DNA of 64,000 nucleotides. Source: Halorussus pelagicus (GTDB taxonomy: Archaea; Halobacteriota; Halobacteria; Halobacteriales; Haladaptataceae). Position 1 is the first letter of the stretch, and each line of letters opens with the position of its first letter. The stretch covers positions 1,984,001 to 2,048,000 of the forward strand of contig NZ_CP035119.1 of assembly GCF_004087835.1 (NCBI RefSeq). Reading direction: 5' to 3'. Positions 16,849 through 26,170 of this stretch are shown here, piece after piece. Position numbers and translations under genes: made by a program. The notes under the pieces are model-generated. The model worked only from the letters and a program-made list of their open reading frames with translations, was not told the DNA's origin and searched no databases.

Positions 16849-17145
16849 ATGGAGAACGTCACGACTCGCATGAGCGACGAGGAACTCGATCTGGTGGACC
16901 GACTCGCCGATCAGCACGACGGGAGTCGGAGCGATGCGATTCGGGCCGCAATTCGGAGCGGAGCGCGCGAACAGCTCGTCCGCGTCGCGTTGGAGAAGTA
17001 CCGACACGGCGAGGTCGGTATGCGCGGGGCCGCCGACATTGCGGGTCTCACCGTTGCGGAAATGATGGCCGAAGCCAATGAGCGCGGCGTCCTGAGTAAC
17101 TACGACGAGACTGACCTCGAATCCGACGTGGAGAACCTGCTCTGA
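16849..17145 (+). CDS. antitoxin, UPF0175 family with ribbon-helix-helix N-terminus
   Basis: 98 residues. The N-terminal part (VTTRMSDEELDLVDRLADQ, then SRSDAIRAAIRSGAREQL) fits a ribbon-helix-helix DNA-binding domain; the C-terminal LEKYRHGEVGMRGAADIAG block is the UPF0175 signature. It should bind the palindrome just upstream, repress its own operon and neutralise the PIN protein encoded 9 bases downstream. The ATG at 16849 is leaderless-type, 27 bases from a TATA-like element. Stop is TGA. Confidence 0.85.
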   Translation: MENVTTRMSDEELDLVDRLADQHDGSRSDAIRAAIRSGAREQLVRVALEKYRHGEVGMRGAADIAGLTVAEMMAEANERGVLSNYDETDLESDVENLL

Positions 17146-17154
17146 GGCCCGAAG

Positions 17155-17724
17155 ATGAGCGACGAACTCCCGCCGAAACAGTTGTTCGTGGACGCTAGCG
17201 TCTTCATCACTCTCGCGGAAATTGACCACCTTAATCTACTCGCTGGACTCGACGGGGAGGTGGTCGTACCGTGGGCCGTGGCCGACGAAATCTCCGACGA
17301 ACCGGCCGCTTCACATCTCGATTCGGCCAGTGACGACTGGCTTCGAATCGTGGACGCCGTCGAAACTGCTGGAGCCGAGACTGTCAACCATGCGGCGTCA
17401 CATCTCGACGCAACGCCTGTCAGTAGAAACGCCGACCGGGACGACGCCCCCGAGTTCGAAGGAGACGTTGCACTCCTTGCTCTCGGTATGGTTGTAGAAA
17501 ATCCGGTCGTCGTGACTGACGACAAACCGCTACGGAAGGCCTGCAAGGCGCTCGGCGTCTCTCTGTCCGGGTCCATCGGTGTACTGGTCGCAGCAGTCGA
17601 GACGGGAGTCCTTGACCCGGACGCCGCCAAGGATGCACTCGTCACCATGGACGAGGTAGGGGCGAGATTGAGCGCCCGTCTGCTCCGGCGCGCCGAGAAG
17701 CTAGTCGACAGCGCGGCCGAGTGA
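17155..17724 (+). CDS. PIN-domain toxin (DUF3368-like)
   Basis: 189 residues of a PIN-fold RNase-like protein. VDASVFITLAEI carries the first catalytic Asp, EGDVALLALG the second acidic site and VVTDDKPLRKAC the third and fourth. This is the DUF3368 outline usually paired with UPF0175 antitoxins. It would act as an endoribonuclease in the cytoplasm. It starts 9 bases after the antitoxin gene, so the pair is one operon. The target RNA is unknown. Confidence 0.85.
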   Translation: MSDELPPKQLFVDASVFITLAEIDHLNLLAGLDGEVVVPWAVADEISDEPAASHLDSASDDWLRIVDAVETAGAETVNHAASHLDATPVSRNADRDDAPEFEGDVALLALGMVVENPVVVTDDKPLRKACKALGVSLSGSIGVLVAAVETGVLDPDAAKDALVTMDEVGARLSARLLRRAEKLVDSAAE

Positions 17725-17735
17725 CTGCACTCGCG

Positions 17736-18977
17736 CTACAATTCGCGGATTTTGGCTCTCTGCTCGGCGGCTACCGGAACCTCCCACGCGACGACCGCCA
17801 GCGACCCGACTATCAGGACGCCCCCGGCTATCGCCAGCGCCAGTAGCGGCGACGAGAAGTCCGACACCGCGCCGCTCGCCAACTGGAACGGAATCACGGT
17901 CAGGCCGCTGACCATCGCCATCGAGCTCAGGACCGTCGCCCGGCCGAGCGACTCGGTGCGGTCGTTGACGTACTGGCTGGCGAGCGCGCGGGTCGCGTCC
18001 GCGATGCCGCGGGCAAGCAGAAGAACGGGGAGCGCCAGCACCGGGACGGCGTACATCCCGACCAGCGCCGCGCCGACGGCGAACGGCAGGACGAGAAACC
18101 ACGTCCGGAGTCCGATTCGGTCCCTGATGGCTCCGGCGTAGTAGCTGACGCCAGCGCCGACGAGACTTATTGCGGCGTAGTACCACCCGAGAAGCGACTC
18201 GACGCGGCCTGACGCGACGCCGAGGTCCACGACGACCGACTCGAAGACGGGTTGGACGAACATGAAGACGAGATAGAGGACCGCGGCGAACAGGACGTAG
18301 TAGTAGACAACGAACGCGCGAATCCGGCGGTTCGTCACCGTTTCGCGCACGATGCCCACGCTCCGCCGGAGCGAGAGGTCGTCTCGGTCGGTCTCCTCGT
18401 AGGTGTCGGATTCGGAGACCGAGAGCAAGACCGGAAGCCCGAGCGCGGTGACTCCGGCGGCGACGAAGAAGGGGTACGCGAGGTCAAGGTTTCCGAGGTA
18501 GCCGCCGACGACGGCCGCGCCGACGCCCGTCAACAGAGAGACTGACTCGCCGCGCCCGCGGACCCGCGAAAACTCGTCGGCCGAGCGGTCGTCGGTCAGG
18601 GTATCGTAGAGCCACGCGTCCTCGCTCCCCGACCGGAAGTTGTAGCCCATCGACCAGCAGACGTAGAGAGCGACGAGCGCCGGAAATGACCCCGCGAAGC
18701 CGATGGCGACGAGCGTCGCCGCGATGAGTCCGGTCCCGACCAGCAGGCTGTTTCGGCGGCCGATTCGGTCTCCGATGTAGCCCGTCGGCACCTCGCCCAG
18801 AACCGTCGTGACGTTGTAGGTCGCTTCGAGCAGGGCGATTTGGGTGAACGATAGCCCCTGCGAGAGGAAGTAGAGGTACATCACGGGCCGGTAGAACTCG
18901 ACCGCTTTCGTCGCCTTGTAGAGGTAGTACCTGACCACGGCCGAGTCCGGTAGACGAGACCACTCGCGCTCTGTCAT
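17736..18977 (-). CDS. major facilitator superfamily transporter
   Basis: 413 residues with about 12 membrane helices in two halves and the MFS loop motif GYIGDRIGRRNSLLVG after helix 2. The N-terminus is short and cytoplasmic (MTEREWSRLPDSAVVRYYLYKA). It is an exporter-like MFS of unknown substrate. Convergent with the toxin gene (12 bases between stops). Confidence 0.9.
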   Translation of the reverse strand: MTEREWSRLPDSAVVRYYLYKATKAVEFYRPVMYLYFLSQGLSFTQIALLEATYNVTTVLGEVPTGYIGDRIGRRNSLLVGTGLIAATLVAIGFAGSFPALVALYVCWSMGYNFRSGSEDAWLYDTLTDDRSADEFSRVRGRGESVSLLTGVGAAVVGGYLGNLDLAYPFFVAAGVTALGLPVLLSVSESDTYEETDRDDLSLRRSVGIVRETVTNRRIRAFVVYYYVLFAAVLYLVFMFVQPVFESVVVDLGVASGRVESLLGWYYAAISLVGAGVSYYAGAIRDRIGLRTWFLVLPFAVGAALVGMYAVPVLALPVLLLARGIADATRALASQYVNDRTESLGRATVLSSMAMVSGLTVIPFQLASGAVSDFSSPLLALAIAGGVLIVGSLAVVAWEVPVAAEQRAKIREL

Positions 18978-19113
18978 CGACAGCGACGATACTCCCGAAC
19001 CTCGGAAACGTCTTGTTATGACCGAATCGGGCGAAGCGTAATAAAACGGCCGAGGCGGGCGAAACTACTGCCGAAATCGGCCGACTACTTCACCCGACGA
19101 CCCTCGTCGGTGA

Positions 19114-19461
19114 CTACTCCACCAGTCGCACGTCGTCGCCGACCGCCACCTCGTCCGCACTGCCCGCCGGGAGTTCGATTAGCTGGTCGGCCTCGGCCTC
19201 CGCCAGTCCGGTCCACGCCGAGAGGCGCTCTTTGTGCTGGACTTCGCCGTCCTGCAACCACAGCACGTCAAGCGGGAAGGGGACGAACACCATATGTACG
19301 TCGCGGGCGTCCACGCCGTCGAATCGAAACACGAGCGCGTAGTCGTCGGGAATCGACCGCCGGAACATCAGGCCGCGGGCCTGCGAGAGGAACGAGTCGG
19401 CGGTCTCGACCTCGGTGGCGAGGACCTGCTCGGTCCGGCCGTCGTCGCGTACCAGTCGCAC
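19114..19461 (-). CDS. DUF192 family protein
   Basis: 115 residues of the DUF192 fold, with QARGLMFRRS and DVHMVFVPFPLDVLWL, its two most conserved blocks. Proposed functions of the family are unsettled. I chose GTG at 19461 because it gives the usual short N-terminus (MRLVRDDGRTEQVLATEVE); the frame stays open to 19569 with 36 Pro/Arg-rich residues unlike the family. Confidence 0.85.
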   Translation of the reverse strand: MRLVRDDGRTEQVLATEVETADSFLSQARGLMFRRSIPDDYALVFRFDGVDARDVHMVFVPFPLDVLWLQDGEVQHKERLSAWTGLAEAEADQLIELPAGSADEVAVGDDVRLVE

Positions 19462-19601
19462 GACCGAAAGTGTTCGCGGCGGCACGAAAAACGTTTCCGT
19501 CCGCGACAGGGGCCGAATCGGTGGTTTCCGCGCCACGCTCGGCCGCGGTGGAGACGCCCATCGCCGCACCCTTATTACCGACGCCGACCAACGACCGTGC
19601 G

Positions 19602-20222
19602 ATGAAGGAGACGCCCACCGGGACCCCGGTCGGCGTGGACGACCCCTACGACCACGCGGGACGCTGCGACCATCTCACCGACGAGGGCAAGTGCCGGTTC
19701 GCCTTCGACCATCCCGAGCAGGACCCGGAGTTCGCCCGCGAGCGCAGGCGCGAGGACCTGCGGTGCCCCGCCGCCGACCCTGACGGCGAGGCGTCGTGCG
19801 CCTCGAAAAAGAGCGGTGGAACCGCGAGCGGCGACTGGGACTGGGCGTCCTGTCCGCACTACCGCTGTCGAAAGCGCGACCGCAAGTGCGTCCGGTGCGG
19901 TCTCGAAGAGCGCCGGATGGCCCACTCCGACGAGCGCCCGCTCCTCGAAGAGCATCACCTCTCGTACCCCGGTGAACGGGGTTCACAGAGCAATCCGACG
20001 CCGTCCGATGACGCGGGCGAGGGCGAGACGCTCGGCCACGAAATCACGGTCTACCTCTGTCGGTGGTGCCACGCGAAGGTCCACAAGTCGTGGGCGCGCA
20101 TCGACGACGACGCGAACCCGGACCCCGAGGCAATCGCCGAGACGGAGGACCGCCGGTCGCGCGAGCAGTCGGAGACCGGGTTCGAGTCGGCCGCCGAGCG
20201 ATTCCACGCAGACGACGAGTGA
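19602..20222 (+). CDS. HNH-nuclease-like zinc protein
   Basis: 206 residues. The core has a Cys-pair CVRCGLEERRMAHSDERPL followed by EEHHLSYPGE and YLCRWCHAKVHKSW, matching an HNH fold with CxxC zinc ligands and a His-His catalytic region. An N-terminal Cys/His-rich part (residues 20-85) adds several more ligands. It may be a DNA-cutting or DNA-binding haloarchaeal protein; the family function is not established. Start ATG 19602 follows CTTATTACC by about 25 bases. A linker (SQSNPTPSDDAGEGE) interrupts the HNH part. Confidence 0.8.
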   Translation: MKETPTGTPVGVDDPYDHAGRCDHLTDEGKCRFAFDHPEQDPEFARERRREDLRCPAADPDGEASCASKKSGGTASGDWDWASCPHYRCRKRDRKCVRCGLEERRMAHSDERPLLEEHHLSYPGERGSQSNPTPSDDAGEGETLGHEITVYLCRWCHAKVHKSWARIDDDANPDPEAIAETEDRRSREQSETGFESAAERFHADDE

Positions 20223-20274
20223 CAGAATCGGCCGCGAACCGCCGGTTTTTGCTCGGTCGCCTCGAAACGCCGAT

Positions 20275-20715
20275 ATGGACCATCCGACAGAACTCGGTCA
20301 CGTCCACCTGAAGGTCCGCGACGTGGACCGCTCCGTGGCGTTCTACCGCGACGTGTTGGGTCTCGACGTGACCGAGCGAATCGGCGACTACGCGTTCCTC
20401 TCGTGGGGCGAGAAGCATCACGACGTTGCCTTGCAGGGCCGTGGCCCGGACGCCGAGGGTCCCGGTCCCGGCGTCGGGATGTACCACGTCGCCTTCGAAG
20501 TGCCGGACGCCGACGCGCTCCGGGCGACCTACCGCCGACTCCGCGAGCGCGGCGTCGAAGTCGCGCCCGTGGACCACGGCATCAGCAAGGCGCTGTACTT
20601 CGACGACCCCGACGGAAACGGCGTGGAGGTGTATCTCGACACGCGCGAGGAACGCGACCGAGAGGAGTGGCGCGGCGAGAACGCGCGGTTCGACCCCGAA
20701 TCGCTCGGAGCGTGA
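20275..20715 (+). CDS. VOC family (glyoxalase/dioxygenase fold) protein
   Basis: 146 residues of one complete VOC unit: ELGHVHLKVRDVDRSVAFYRDVLGL, then YHVAFEVPDADALRATY and KALYFDDPDGNGVEVYLDT. The metal-binding His and Glu (HVHLK, YHVAFE, VEVYLD) are visible. It may be a glyoxalase, epoxide or dioxygenase-type enzyme, or a resistance protein; the substrate is not decidable. Monocistronic. Confidence 0.88.
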   Translation: MDHPTELGHVHLKVRDVDRSVAFYRDVLGLDVTERIGDYAFLSWGEKHHDVALQGRGPDAEGPGPGVGMYHVAFEVPDADALRATYRRLRERGVEVAPVDHGISKALYFDDPDGNGVEVYLDTREERDREEWRGENARFDPESLGA

Positions 20716-20830
20716 TACGGGTCCGGCGAGCCTCTGGGTGGTCGATTCGACGTGGTTTCGTTCGATTCGACTCGACTCGATTTTCCCGTCATCGAACTGC
20801 TTTAGTAGGGCTACTAACTACGATTCGTCA

Positions 20831-21379
20831 ATGACTCGTATCGTCGTAGTTGACAACCACGGGCAGTTCACGCACTTGGAACACCGCGCGCTCCGCGACA
20901 TGGGCGTCGAGACCGAAATCATCGATAACACGACGCCGCCGGAAGAAATCGATGCCGACGGACTCGTCCTCTCGGGCGGTCCCGACATCGAGAACATCGG
21001 CAACTGCGCCGACTACTTCGACCTCGACGTGCCCGTGCTGGGCATCTGTCTCGGCATGCAGATAATCGCCGACGAACTGGGCGGCCGGGTCGGCGAGGGC
21101 GAGTACGGTGGTTACGCCGACGTGAGCGTCGAGGTTCTGGCCGACGACGACCCGCTCGTCGGGTCGCTCGCGCCCGAGACGCGCGTCTGGGCGAGTCACG
21201 CCGACGAGGTCAAGGAAGTTCCTGAGGGCTTTTCCCGGACCGCGACCAGCGACGTGTGCGGCGTCGAAGCGATGGCCGACGCCGACCGGGACCTCTACGG
21301 CGTCCAGTGGCACCCCGAGGTTGCCCACACCGAGGAGGGCGAGGAAGTGTTCGAGAACTTCCGGGCAATCTGCGAGTAA
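20831..21379 (+). CDS. guaAA: GMP synthase glutamine amidotransferase subunit
   Basis: 182 residues, the class I glutaminase subunit that supplies ammonia to the separate archaeal GMP synthase ATP-pyrophosphatase subunit. The catalytic triad is visible: Cys73 in LGICLGMQ and the His/Glu pair in VQWHPEVAH. In archaea GuaA is split into two genes, and this is the small one; the partner is not in this window. TTTAGTA lies about 26 bases upstream of the ATG. Confidence 0.95.
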   Translation: MTRIVVVDNHGQFTHLEHRALRDMGVETEIIDNTTPPEEIDADGLVLSGGPDIENIGNCADYFDLDVPVLGICLGMQIIADELGGRVGEGEYGGYADVSVEVLADDDPLVGSLAPETRVWASHADEVKEVPEGFSRTATSDVCGVEAMADADRDLYGVQWHPEVAHTEEGEEVFENFRAICE

Positions 21380-21424
21380 GCAGAGAGTAGCACCTTTTAT
21401 TTTCCGCGGCAGAAAATCTCGAGT

Positions 21425-23359
21425 ATGACAGCGACGCAGGGCGACCTCGCCAATCTGTCGCGGTATATCTTTCGCGCGCCGCGATGGTACGCCAGCGTGA
21501 CGTTCGCGCTCCTCATCGCCGCCGTCGCTGGCGTCGGCGCGTTCGACTCCCAGTTCGTGCTGGAAGACGCGTGGCAGGGCGTCTTCTTTATCGGCGTCCC
21601 GACCGTCGCCGCCAGCCTCCTGACCACGCCGGTTGACCGCTGGCTGGGCGGCCAGTTGACCTACAGTCGGTCGTCGCTACTGGCGCTGACCTGCGAAGTC
21701 GTCATCGTCGCCATCATGGCGGCGGCGGGAGCGATAGCTGAACTCACGTCGCATCTCGGCCAGCAGTTCGTCTTCGACGCGCTCATCGTGGGCGTCGCCT
21801 CGGTGTTCGCGCTCCGCCTGCTGGTCGTCATGGCGGTCTCGCGGCGGTCGGTTCTCATCGCGGTGATTCCGGCCAGCATCCAGACGGCCGCGGCCGCCCT
21901 CCTGTTTTTCATCTACAGCGGCACGATGAAGTATCTCTACGTCGGGGGCGGCCCGCTGATCGAGATTCTGTTCATGCGGGCCGACGAGGCACCGCCGGAA
22001 CTCGGGGTTATCGTCCCCGTGGACTTCGCCCTGCTCGCCATCATGTGCCTTATCTACGGGTTCGCGGTCTGGGCGTTCGTCCAGTTCATCGACCGGCCGT
22101 GGAAGCGAAGCCTCGGCGTGAGCGTGCTGGACTTTGTCCGTGGATTCATCGGCCACATCGCGGAGGGGACCAACGAACTGGAAGGATTCTTCGAGGACAT
22201 CGGCGAGGAAGCCGTGGTGCCCGTGACGGTCCTCGCGTTCCGGAGCGCAGACAGCGGAACCGAGAAGGCCCGGTTCGTCCTCCCGATGATTCACCCCGGC
22301 CCGATGGGGGAAATCGGCGGCGGCAACCTGCCCAAGCGCGTCGCCGAGTCGGCCGAGGGCATCGCCTTCCCGCCACACGCCACCGCGGGACACGACTTCA
22401 ACCTCGTCACCGAACACGAGGTCGAGACCCTCATCGAGACGGCCGACGAGGCCTTCGAGAACATCGAATATCACGACACCGCGACACCCGCGATTCGCGT
22501 CCAAGAGGGCGATGCCAAACTCGTCGGGCAGGCGTTCGGCGGCGACGCCCTGCTGGTGGCGACCTACTCGCCGGAGTTCGCCGACGACGTGGAGTACGCG
22601 GTCGGTCTCTCGGCCGCCGCGGAGGCCCGGTCGGCGGGCGTCGAGGACGTGATGCTCGTGGACGCGCACAACTGTAACAACGGACTGCAAGGGCCGGACC
22701 TCGGCCACGTCTACCCCGGTAGCGAGCGCTCGTTCGACATGATGCAGGCCGCGGGCGAGACCGGAGACAGACTGGCCGAGACCGAACAGGCCCCCGTCAG
22801 GATGGGCGTCGCGTGGGACGCGACCGACTGGACTCCCCTCGACGGCATCGGTCCGCTCGGGGTCCGCGTCTCGATTCTGGAGGTCGGCGACCACCGCACG
22901 GCCTACGTCCTCGTGGACGGCAACAACATGGAACCCGGCCTGCGCGACCGCATCGTCGCGCGACTGACCGGCGAGCAAGAGGGCGTCGGCGAGACCGACT
23001 CCGCCGCCGCGGCCGACGGCGCACCGCTCCCGGCCATCGACGAGGCCGAAGTGATGACCACGGACACCCACATCGTCAATCAGGTCGAGGCCTCGAATCA
23101 GGTCGGCGAGTCCATCGACCAAGACGAACTCGTCGCCGTCATCGACCGCCTCGTCGGCAAGGCGGCCGACGACCTCGAACCGGTCGAGGCGGGCATGGCA
23201 ACCGAGCGCGCCGAGGTGACGGTGTTCGGCAACGACCGGACCGAGACGCTGGCCAGTCACGCCAACGCGCTCATCTCGATGGGCGCGGCGCTGGCCGCGA
23301 CGGTCATCATGGCCGCGATGGCCCTGAGCCTGCTCATCTTCTTCCTCGCGGGGTCATGA
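21425..23359 (+). CDS. DUF2070 family archaeal membrane protein
   Basis: 644 residues: about seven membrane helices in the first 230 residues, a large soluble domain (about 240-590) with MIHPGPMGEIGGGNLPK and VDAHNCNNGLQGPDLGH, and a terminal membrane helix (AALAATVIMAAMALSLLIFF). DUF2070 is a widespread archaeal family without a defined function. The His/Asp/Asn-rich conserved motifs suggest a metal- or nucleotide-dependent activity on the cytoplasmic or outer face. Start ATG 21425 follows guaA by 45 bases. Confidence 0.9.
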   Translation: MTATQGDLANLSRYIFRAPRWYASVTFALLIAAVAGVGAFDSQFVLEDAWQGVFFIGVPTVAASLLTTPVDRWLGGQLTYSRSSLLALTCEVVIVAIMAAAGAIAELTSHLGQQFVFDALIVGVASVFALRLLVVMAVSRRSVLIAVIPASIQTAAAALLFFIYSGTMKYLYVGGGPLIEILFMRADEAPPELGVIVPVDFALLAIMCLIYGFAVWAFVQFIDRPWKRSLGVSVLDFVRGFIGHIAEGTNELEGFFEDIGEEAVVPVTVLAFRSADSGTEKARFVLPMIHPGPMGEIGGGNLPKRVAESAEGIAFPPHATAGHDFNLVTEHEVETLIETADEAFENIEYHDTATPAIRVQEGDAKLVGQAFGGDALLVATYSPEFADDVEYAVGLSAAAEARSAGVEDVMLVDAHNCNNGLQGPDLGHVYPGSERSFDMMQAAGETGDRLAETEQAPVRMGVAWDATDWTPLDGIGPLGVRVSILEVGDHRTAYVLVDGNNMEPGLRDRIVARLTGEQEGVGETDSAAAADGAPLPAIDEAEVMTTDTHIVNQVEASNQVGESIDQDELVAVIDRLVGKAADDLEPVEAGMATERAEVTVFGNDRTETLASHANALISMGAALAATVIMAAMALSLLIFFLAGS

Positions 23360-23511
23360 GTCGGGATTCGGTTTCGAATAGTCTCTCGTCGCTGGTAGAC
23401 ATCGCACGTTGAATCGGCGACTCGCATCTCCAAACTATTATATATAAATTTGTGGAGGTAGTCGCTACCCAGGGTGCCAACTTTTCTGCCGTGGGTTGCT
23501 CTCTGCCTGTC

Positions 23512-23928
23512 TCAACGGGATTCGGTTCTGGACGGTGGCTGAGTGTACCAGAGCGCCCAGAGAATTAACACGCCCTGCAGTGGGAGTCGGCCCCAGCGAA
23601 CGAGGTCGGAGGGGTCGCCACCGCCCGACAACCCCTCGATGACGACCCCGTGGGTCGCCATGTAGACGTTTGCAGGAAAGATTGCAACGAGTAACGCGAC
23701 CGTCGCCCAGGCTGCGCGTTGTCGAGTTCGGGGAATCAATAGCCCGACCCCGACGGCTATTTCGGCGAGGCCGGACAGATAGACGAGTACGAGCGCTGCC
23801 GGAAACACCGGCGGGACGATCTGGACGTACAACTCCGGCACGACGAAATGCAGAACGCCTGCGACGACGTACGCCGGACCCATTAAATAAAGTAACGGGC
23901 GCTTGAGCCGGTGTAGAATCTCGTTCAT
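23512..23928 (-). CDS. DoxX-like small membrane protein
   Basis: 138 residues, four membrane helices, with GPAYVVAGVLHFVVPELY and SGLAEIAVGVGLLIPRTR matching the DoxX/MauE helix-bundle layout. Such proteins are redox- or quinone-linked, but this specific role is unknown. ATG at 23928; single gene. Confidence 0.8.
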   Translation of the reverse strand: MNEILHRLKRPLLYLMGPAYVVAGVLHFVVPELYVQIVPPVFPAALVLVYLSGLAEIAVGVGLLIPRTRQRAAWATVALLVAIFPANVYMATHGVVIEGLSGGGDPSDLVRWGRLPLQGVLILWALWYTQPPSRTESR

Positions 23929-24012
23929 ACTCGATGGATACCTCTCACGGAGGTGAAACAGTTTCGCTCTCTGGCCGAGGACTGCGCTCCCCGGCCGTGA
24001 CCTGCTACTCTC

Positions 24013-24663
24013 TCACAGAATGTCGTGAATCAGGGCGTTCTCCACGAGGTTGGAGTAGCCTCGGTGGAGGCGGGCCGAGGCGGCGTTCTTCGAGATGCCG
24101 AGTTCGTCGGCCAACTCGCCGAGCGACGCTTCTCCCGGCACCTCGAAATACCCCATTCGGTAGGCGGTCACGAGCGCCTCGCGCTGTTCGTCGGTGACGC
24201 CGTACCGGCCGAACGCCTCGGGGTGGGCCGAGTTGTGAAGCCACCGGAGTTCGAAAGAGAGGTCGTGGGTCGCGGCGTACTCTTGGAACTCCGAGACCAT
24301 CTCGTCGTCGGGAAAGAGCAGTTCGACCGACCAGTCGGTACCGTCGCTGGTGGCCTGAAGCACCGTCGCGTCAACCTCCGAGACGGCGTAGACGATTCCC
24401 TTCGAGTCGCGCTTCCACGCGACCCGATAGAGGCGCTGGTCGCCGTGGTCCTCCAGCGTGGTGACGCCCTCGACGCTCGGGTCGTCTTCTAGCACCGCCT
24501 CGAAAGTCTCGAAGTCGCCGCCCGCGGCCCAGAAGTACGGCGTCACGTCCTCGTCCTCGACGGCGACCCGTTCGATTTCGATCTGCATCTCGGGGACGCG
24601 TTCGAGCGTCCACCCCAATAGGAAGTCGTTTCCCGGAACGGTAAACGCGGCTACTACGCTCAT
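24013..24663 (-). CDS. HTH-10 (bacterio-opsin activator type) transcription regulator
   Basis: 216 residues. A sensor-like region (about 1-150) precedes a C-terminal HTH-10 domain, ASLGELADELGISKNAASARLHRGYSNLV. These regulators are common in haloarchaea and respond to redox or energy cues in the better known cases. Start MSVVAAFTVPG at 24663 gives the family N-terminus, with AATTAATACG about 30 bases upstream. An extension to 24768 reads poorly coding. Target genes unknown. Confidence 0.88.
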   Translation of the reverse strand: MSVVAAFTVPGNDFLLGWTLERVPEMQIEIERVAVEDEDVTPYFWAAGGDFETFEAVLEDDPSVEGVTTLEDHGDQRLYRVAWKRDSKGIVYAVSEVDATVLQATSDGTDWSVELLFPDDEMVSEFQEYAATHDLSFELRWLHNSAHPEAFGRYGVTDEQREALVTAYRMGYFEVPGEASLGELADELGISKNAASARLHRGYSNLVENALIHDIL

Positions 24664-24759
24664 TACTACCCACTCCGCGGTATCACGTATTAATTGTGAT
24701 TTTTCTTTGAACTGTCCCGCTCGCTCGGTCCGGGCGATGCGACGCTCCGAACCGGATCG

Positions 24760-24794
24760 AAAAAACACCGCAAGGTACCCCTACCCGCGGTGTT
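24760..24794 (-). terminator. hairpin with T-run on the minus strand
   Basis: AACACCGC at 24764-24771 pairs perfectly with GCGGTGTT at 24787-24794, and the plus-strand A-run at 24760-24765 gives a T6 tail on the minus strand. It lies 158 bases beyond the DUF3194 stop, so it may end the L37Ae-to-DUF3194 transcripts before the HTH-10 gene promoter. Confidence 0.5.
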
Positions 24795-24951
24795 CACGGC
24801 ATTTCGGGCGTTATAAATAGGTCTTGTGATGCCTGAATAGGTTGCGCGCCGCCGGATTTCGAAATTATTCGCTTCGCGCTCGGCCGGGTCAACGACTCTC
24901 GATAGCATCCGCTCCCGGCAAGAAATATCCGCGAGAACGGTGAGTCCGAAG

Positions 24952-25194
24952 TCAGTCCTCGGCGTCGGCGAACAGTTCGTCAACCGCCGACCGGGCCGCC
25001 AGCGCGGCGTCCTCGGCGATTTCGTCTTCCTCGTCGGCTTCGGGCGCGTTGAGATACACGTCCACGTCGAGGACGCCATCTTCGAACTCGACAGTTACGT
25101 CGAGGTCCTTGACCGTCGAGTTCTGCAACCGAGCGAATATCAGGCCCTCGGCTGCCTCGGCGGCCGTCTGGACGACTTCGTCGTCAGTCGGCAT
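24952..25194 (-). CDS. DUF3194 protein
   Basis: 80 residues, acidic, of a small archaeal family (DUF3194) typically placed next to prefoldin beta. TVEFEDGVLDVDVYLNAPE is the core. Its ATG immediately abuts the prefoldin stop (no gap), so it is translated as part of the same operon. Function unknown; a link to protein folding or KEOPS is only contextual. Confidence 0.9.
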   Translation of the reverse strand: MPTDDEVVQTAAEAAEGLIFARLQNSTVKDLDVTVEFEDGVLDVDVYLNAPEADEEDEIAEDAALAARSAVDELFADAED

Positions 25195-25596
25195 TTATGC
25201 GCCGCCAGCGCCGCCGCCCATTCCCGGTCCCTGCGGGCCGCCGGGACCGCCACCGCCGCCGAGCATGTTCTGAAGCTCGGACTGGAGGCTCTCGAACTGC
25301 TCCTGCACGCGCTCTTCCTGCTTCTGGAGGGTCTCGACGCGGATTTCGAGGCTGTCTACCTTCTCGTCGAGGTCGTCCTGCGCCTCGTCGTAGCCGGTCT
25401 TGACGAGCAGTTCGCCGACCTCTCGGTACATCGTGGTGTCCTCGTCGATGTCGTCGAGTTCGTCGAGGGCGGTCTGGGCCTCGTTGAGCTGGGTCTCAGC
25501 CTGATTCTTCTGGGCAGCGACCTGCTGTGCGGTCTCCTGTAGGTCCTGTAGCTCTTCGAGTTTCTCTTGTGCTTCCGGTGGTAGATTACCCTGCAT
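25195..25596 (-). CDS. pfdB: prefoldin subunit beta
   Basis: 133 residues of the archaeal prefoldin beta subunit: two coiled-coil arms (about 5-50 and 70-110) joined by the [19 protein letters not shown] beta-hairpin region, then a Gly/Pro/Met-rich tail ([20 protein letters not shown]). Prefoldin captures unfolded proteins and hands them to the thermosome. Its partner alpha subunit is not in the window. ATG 25596 and coupled DUF3194 stop. Confidence 0.95.
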   Translation of the reverse strand: MQGNLPPEAQEKLEELQDLQETAQQVAAQKNQAETQLNEAQTALDELDDIDEDTTMYREVGELLVKTGYDEAQDDLDEKVDSLEIRVETLQKQEERVQEQFESLQSELQNMLGGGGGPGGPQGPGMGGGAGGA

Positions 25597-25857
25597 ACCT
25601 ACGGAAATGCGACCCGGACAGAAAAACCCCCGCTTTCGGTTTTGTCGGTCCAAGCGAGGGCGTCGGATTCGGCGGTTCGCGGTCGGCTGATGGGTCGCTC
25701 GACGGGTGTGAGCCGAACGGACGCTGTCGAGTCGGAGGTGTCTCCGCCGAGCCGCAGTGCTGTGCGGTCCCGACTGGCGTCGGCAGCCACTCGCTTTTCC
25801 AGACCTCGCCGAGAAAGTAACAGCTACCGCCGACGCCATCGTTGCCCGCCCGCACCG

Positions 25858-26157
25858 CTACGCGAGACTCGACGTGCGCTCCGCGACTTCGACCAGCGAC
25901 CCCCACGTATTACACCCCGCGCGGAGCGCCACGAGGTCGTCCGCGACGACGCGGACGACCACCGCTACCTCCTCGCGCGATACCGTCGCGGCCGAGCGCT
26001 CGCCGTCGATTTCGCCGACCTCTTGGGCGACGGCGCGGGCGATTGCGCGAGCGCGCGCGGGCGACTCGTACTCGAACCGAAGCGTCGCGTCGTGCGGTCG
26101 GCGTTTCGACTCATCGGCGTCGTACGACCGCGCGCTCGCGTCAGAAGAGTCGCCCAT
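25858..26157 (-). CDS. pcc1: KEOPS complex subunit Pcc1
   Basis: 99 residues, the small dimerising subunit of KEOPS, which makes the t6A modification at position 37 of tRNAs reading ANN codons. The beta-alpha fold shows LRFEYESPARARAIARAVAQEV and VRVVADDLVALRAGCNTWGSLVEVAER. It lies 13 bases after the rpoP stop in the same direction, so probably one operon. A 261-base gap separates it from prefoldin. Confidence 0.93.
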   Translation of the reverse strand: MGDSSDASARSYDADESKRRPHDATLRFEYESPARARAIARAVAQEVGEIDGERSAATVSREEVAVVVRVVADDLVALRAGCNTWGSLVEVAERTSSLA

Positions 26158-26170
26158 GAAGAGCGGCGAG

